Shown here: positions 60,306 to 64,000 of the stretch, one piece after another
Numbering within the stretch: the stretch's first letter is position 1
Layout of the letters: each line of letters begins with the position of its first letter
Assembly (NCBI GenBank): GCA_030737875.1
Contig: CM060924.1
Span: 152,204,197-152,268,196 of the forward strand
Source of the DNA: Allium sativum
Lineage: Eukaryota > Streptophyta > Magnoliopsida > Asparagales > Amaryllidaceae
Length of the DNA: 64,000 nt
Direction of reading: 5' to 3'
Program-made: the position numbers and the translations under genes
Notes under the pieces: generated by a model
What the model saw: the letters and a program-made list of their open reading frames with translations, nothing else
What the model was told of the DNA's origin: nothing
The model's database searches: none

Positions 60306-61498
60306 AATACCCCCACACTTATCTTTTACTCGTCCTCGAGTAAAACAAGAAATGAAAAACTAACTAGATAGGTCACACTTTCGTAGGAAACACGATTGCA
60401 TTGAGCGTATGCAACAAGCCGTTAAACCTCTAGGTGTCCCTAGTAGGACGAGTGGTGTCTCGTGAGGGTTTTCGGCGGATACTACCCACAAAATCCAAAT
60501 GCAGTATGCTATGATTATAATGAAACTACATGAATGCAATGGACATATGCAAAAATAAAAACGAAAAATGACAACACGACTTATTTCAGGAAAGTGGTAC
60601 AACAAATTAAGTTAATAATTTCTACTCAGTTGATTTTATTTTAGATACCTCAACTTGTCACAAATTTTCAACATAAATCAAGTTTTCAAATGTTAAATTC
60701 CAGTTTGGCCAGTTGGTTCGGTCGATAACATAGTGCAACCATGAAATAGATTCTTCGTTTGCTTGGCACAATTTGCAAAGTGGTATTCTAATTTTCTCAT
60801 GTATGGCTAGTCAAATCAATAAGATCAAGAAGTGTTTGGGCATCATCGCTTATTCTTTATTCTATAAAATTTTAAGATTTATGATTAAGTACATACACCT
60901 AAAAAGACCAAGGTTTACCACCCATGCACTGCCTCGCGGACTAACGGAGAGTAGGTAAAGAGCTTGGCGGATTGTGCAGGCCGACTTTGACTTTGTCAAC
61001 AACGTGTCGGTAATCCTTAGGTGTCCAATCTCATAGAATGAGACCAAGATATTCCGACTTTGACTTTGTCAACAACGTGTCGGATAGAGCTTGGCGGGTT
61101 TGCACACCAACGCTCGATATACAAGCAATGTTGGATACCCTTGGAATACTATTATTATTATCGAAAATATAAGCACAAAAGAGAGTTACGCGAATTCAAC
61201 TTAACACAACTTAGTTTTAAATATTTGAAAAGCCAATATAAGTATTTTAAGTCCTCCACTTATTTTAACAAAGTCTACAATATAGAATAGATTTCATGGC
61301 CATCACCTAAGAATCTCCCTATGTACCGGTTACACTATTATCCCTCAAAATTAAACTTTTCATTATATTTCCTATTCGATCTAAGTTGAGAGAGAAAAAT
61401 ACTATCAACTGGCTAAAAATTGTAAACTTATTTTGCTATATCAATTGAAAATGAGTCGTATTTCAAAGAAAAAAAAATTTATGGTATGTCACTACAAT
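60306..61498 (-). other. Element F internal non-coding region next to its 3' LTR
   Basis: No supported gene. Contains an imperfect duplication with CCGACTTTGACTTTGTCAAC at about 60980-61012 and 61051-61083, about 71 bp apart, and AAGTGTGGGGG-type tract at its left edge. Confidence 0.4.
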
Positions 61499-63166
61499 CT
61501 AAAATGGCTGAAAGTAAAAAGAAACAAAAAAACAAAGAAAAATGAAAATGGATGAAATGCAGACTCCCCCCCACACTTGAACTAAACAGTGTCCACACTG
61601 TGAACGTTTCCTAAATTTGAAAGATCGCACCCAAAGGTGAATGTGATGCAAAATTATTTGAAGAATGAAATGGAGTTTAGCCACTATATGCGAATGAAAA
61701 TCATATGTACAATGATATATGTGTTTGCGATGCATGCGATGCAAAGAGTGCCACCAACTTTTTCCCCCACACTTGGTTCTTGCCCTATGAGTTCCAGTCC
61801 CACTGTGTCTAGACATGTTTTCTAAAAAGTAAGAGTTTTTGAAAACCATCTCATCTTTATACCTCGATTTGTAGTCCAGGAGATAAATATCCAGGGTCGT
61901 CCTAACCTGAAGTTTTTCAATCAGGCCAGCATTCCAAAAGTAATTCATGTATTCAACAAATTTGTCAGTGTAATTTTTCAAAAATTTGTGATCGTACATA
62001 AATTCAGTGAAATTTAAAATCTGAGTGTTGTTCAATACTATGTGATCACTTTTCTCATCATTAATTGACAACGTATTTTCGACACTGACAATTTCAAGTT
62101 TGTTTGAAATCTCAAAATCAAAAGTTTCAAACTTGGATTCGTGGCCTGATTCTGTTTCATCCTCATTTGGCAACTCATTCTCGTACAACCCAAAAAATTC
62201 ATGTTCATTAAAATCCATTTCCACTTCTGTGTTTTTGAAAAATTCACCATTTTCATTTGGTCCAATTTCAAAGATTTCAAGTTTCTCGCAGTCTGAACAA
62301 GAAAGATCAAAATCCAAGCTTAAATCTTTTTCCCAAAAAGAGTTGAAATCCAAATCACTTGCTGAATTTTGAACAACTTCATTTAAATCGTTATTCTCAA
62401 TTTCCAAAGTCGTTATTTGAAAATTTTCAATGTCAGTAGAACTTGGATTATTTTCTGATCCATCGCATGTTTGAATTTGATTTTGTTGCTCTTGTTGTTC
62501 TTTATAAGACGCCATTAAACAAAGAAGTTCATCCATCTTTTTATTTAGCATTTCTGCCCTCTCATTAAAATGACATTCCTCATAATCGTCGATTTGAGGG
62601 CTATCGTTTTGGATTTCTTGATGATCAAAATTATAGTCCACATCAATTTCACAATCAATATTATTTCCAATGTGGTAGTTGTTTGAATTTTCAGAAAAAT
62701 GATATTGGAAATCATTTTGATTTTGAAAATTAGGTTCATAACCAAAACTGTGAAAATTCGAGGGAAAATTGCAATTTTGGTCATATTCAAAATTTGGATG
62801 TGGGTTGTAAATTTGGAAATTTTGATCGATTTGAAAATCATTTTCATTTTCAAAATTATTTTCGAATCGGTTTCCAACCCCGTATTGATGTTGATCAAAG
62901 GTATATTGGGATTCAAAACTATTTTCGTGTGGATGTGGCCCATAATCGAAATTGTTGAAATTTGAATTGAAATCGCCATTTCGATTATAATCATGGTTTT
63001 GAAAATGTTGGTCATTTTGAAAATATTGAAAATTGTTGACATTGGCTTCACCAAATTTTGGAAAATCTTGCTTCATGAGTTGTATTTCATACTCATACTC
63101 TTCAAGCGAACGTCTACTCCGATTATTATCCCACATTTCTCTCAATGATTTTTTTGAATCAGACAT
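61499..63166 (-). CDS. Element F ORF: Asn/Phe/Asp-rich low-complexity protein, unknown function
   Basis: 555 codons from ATG at 63166. Residues 1-40 are charged (SLREMWDNNRSRRSLEEYEY). About 40-190 is a strongly N/F/Q/D/H-rich stretch with NFQN-like repeats, prion-like in composition. About 200-225 has a short coiled-coil-like segment (EMLNKKMDELLCLMASYKEQ). About 230-450 is acidic. The last 100 or so residues (from about SRHSGTGTHRARTK) run across two purine tracts and become Cys/His/Trp-rich, so the true C-terminus may be upstream. No gag, protease or pol motif is seen. It could be an accessory ORF of a Tat/Athila-type element or the sole ORF of a non-autonomous one; I do not recognise it. 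Confidence 0.55.
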   Translation of the reverse strand: MSDSKKSLREMWDNNRSRRSLEEYEYEIQLMKQDFPKFGEANVNNFQYFQNDQHFQNHDYNRNGDFNSNFNNFDYGPHPHENSFESQYTFDQHQYGVGNRFENNFENENDFQIDQNFQIYNPHPNFEYDQNCNFPSNFHSFGYEPNFQNQNDFQYHFSENSNNYHIGNNIDCEIDVDYNFDHQEIQNDSPQIDDYEECHFNERAEMLNKKMDELLCLMASYKEQQEQQNQIQTCDGSENNPSSTDIENFQITTLEIENNDLNEVVQNSASDLDFNSFWEKDLSLDFDLSCSDCEKLEIFEIGPNENGEFFKNTEVEMDFNEHEFFGLYENELPNEDETESGHESKFETFDFEISNKLEIVSVENTLSINDEKSDHIVLNNTQILNFTEFMYDHKFLKNYTDKFVEYMNYFWNAGLIEKLQVRTTLDIYLLDYKSRYKDEMVFKNSYFLENMSRHSGTGTHRARTKCGGKSWWHSLHRMHRKHIYHCTYDFHSHIVAKLHFILQIILHHIHLWVRSFKFRKRSQCGHCLVQVWGGVCISSIFIFLCFFVSFYFQPF

Positions 63167-64000
63167 TTTAAAGAAACCACGACAAAACAGAAATTATTCT
63201 TACTTCAAAATAGTGTAAAAGAACGAGTTGTGCTCTTATTAATTAACTGACTCAATTAGAAGGGGGAAGAGGGTCTTATGGCCGTTCACGTATAGTATGA
63301 ATACTAAGGGATACGACCAATTTTTTACGGGTAGTATGCAACCTCTTTTGCTAAAAGTTCAATAAATTGAACTAATATATATCCACGATCCAATTGTACG
63401 AGACAGTCAACTTCACAAAGCACCACTTTTCAGTTATATTATTTTGAAAATCAAAATCACGTGTTAAAATTGAAAATCGATGAGAGTGATTAGTTATGGA
63501 AGACCGTTCCACACCACAAATTCAGAAATATCAGTCACAGAACAGATACAGAAATATAAATTGCAGAATTAAAATTTACATTCAAGCCGCTGCCCCTGCA
63601 GAAAATTTTTACAACAAATGTCTATATTTTTTTTTCTTTTCCCTTTTGCAGCAGAGCACCTGTAGAGTTTTAAAAGTTTTCACCTTGATTGGCAGTCCTC
63701 CAGTGAATTTGAGAAGCGCTAGCGGGTTCACACCCCACTTTGTGTGCAACCGCTCCAACCCATCTGAATCGTCCGCTGTTTTCTATTGTTGTCCCCTTCT
63801 ATTAATTGCTTGACTGCGCTGCGGCACGGGTTCGGGCTAGGAGCCCGAAAAAAAAATTTTTTAAGACCTTTTTTTTTTAAATTTGAGCTGTACCTGTTTT
63901 TAAAAAATATTCTCCTTTTTTTTTAAAAAAAAAGAAACAAAATTAAAACAAAAGATTAGAGGAAAACTGATTCAGAATTAAAACCACTGAATAAAAATGA
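63167..64000. other. Element F, region upstream of the ORF (non-coding)
   Basis: No supported gene. Holds a perfect 8-bp hairpin TTCGGGCT-agg-AGCCCGAA at 63831-63849, followed by A and T runs (to about 63930). The 105-codon frame at 63496-63813 has no recognisable domain. Confidence 0.4.

Noticed and set aside
61637..61825. Plus-strand frame over the end of the F ORF
   Set aside because: Short, overlaps the longer minus-strand ORF, no domain.
63816..63850. Possible tRNA T-arm (GGGTTCGGGCT)
   Set aside because: No cloverleaf around it; the segment is a simple 8-bp hairpin followed by A/T runs.

Overview
The window is a plant (angiosperm) heterochromatic block built almost entirely of nested transposable elements. 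I see no host gene, tRNA, rRNA or CRISPR array. The plant assignment rests on Ty3/gypsy chromoviruses with C-terminal chromodomains, initiator-Met-tRNA primer binding sites, very long LTRs and a CACTA-type DNA transposon end. The species cannot be named from this.

Layout. (A) 1-11140: plus-strand chromovirus (Tekay/Del-like). Its 5' LTR is cut by the window edge; gag, protease, RT, RNase H, integrase and chromodomain are present but broken; the 3' LTR of 3345 bp is complete. A sits in an older, diverged minus-oriented LTR (11141-16288). 16289-19823 and 36129-38897 are two halves of a non-coding repeat (X, LARD-like, with an 84-bp minisatellite). (B) 19824-36123: complete minus-strand chromovirus with TSD TACTT, LTRs of 5.75-5.80 kb and an internal region of only 4.7 kb. 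38898-41145: another old LTR of B's superfamily, plus orientation. 41146-42358: one end of a CACTA element. (D) 42359 to beyond the window: decayed minus-strand Tekay-like element. Its left LTR is split by (C) 45531-52705, a gag-only relative of A with TSD CAAAT. D's right LTR (56075-58226) is split by (E), a B-superfamily LTR start at 58227. E is split in turn by (F), probably a minus-strand LTR element (3' LTR 58765-60305) carrying one Asn/Phe-rich ORF of 555 codons.

How the parts work together. In A and B the gag-pol order is capsid, two CCHC knuckles, aspartic protease, RT, RNase H, integrase, chromodomain. Both copies are young (about 0.5% and 0.9% LTR divergence by eye) yet broken: A has an in-frame TAG, a frameshift and an Asp-to-Asn change at an integrase catalytic site; B has a TAG between RNase H and integrase.

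The most interesting signals lie in the long LTRs. A, C and D share a tandem pair of about 90-nt hairpins whose stems differ in sequence but stay complementary (covariation by eye). All families also share a TATA box, a plausible 5' splice site 180-700 bp downstream and, where the LTR 3' part is present, a pyrimidine tract plus AG about 300-380 bp before the LTR end. This suggests an intron inside the LTR leader, with the hairpins and minisatellites inside it. A second covarying hairpin sits just upstream of the polypurine tract in A, B, C and D. All alignments and counts were made by eye.
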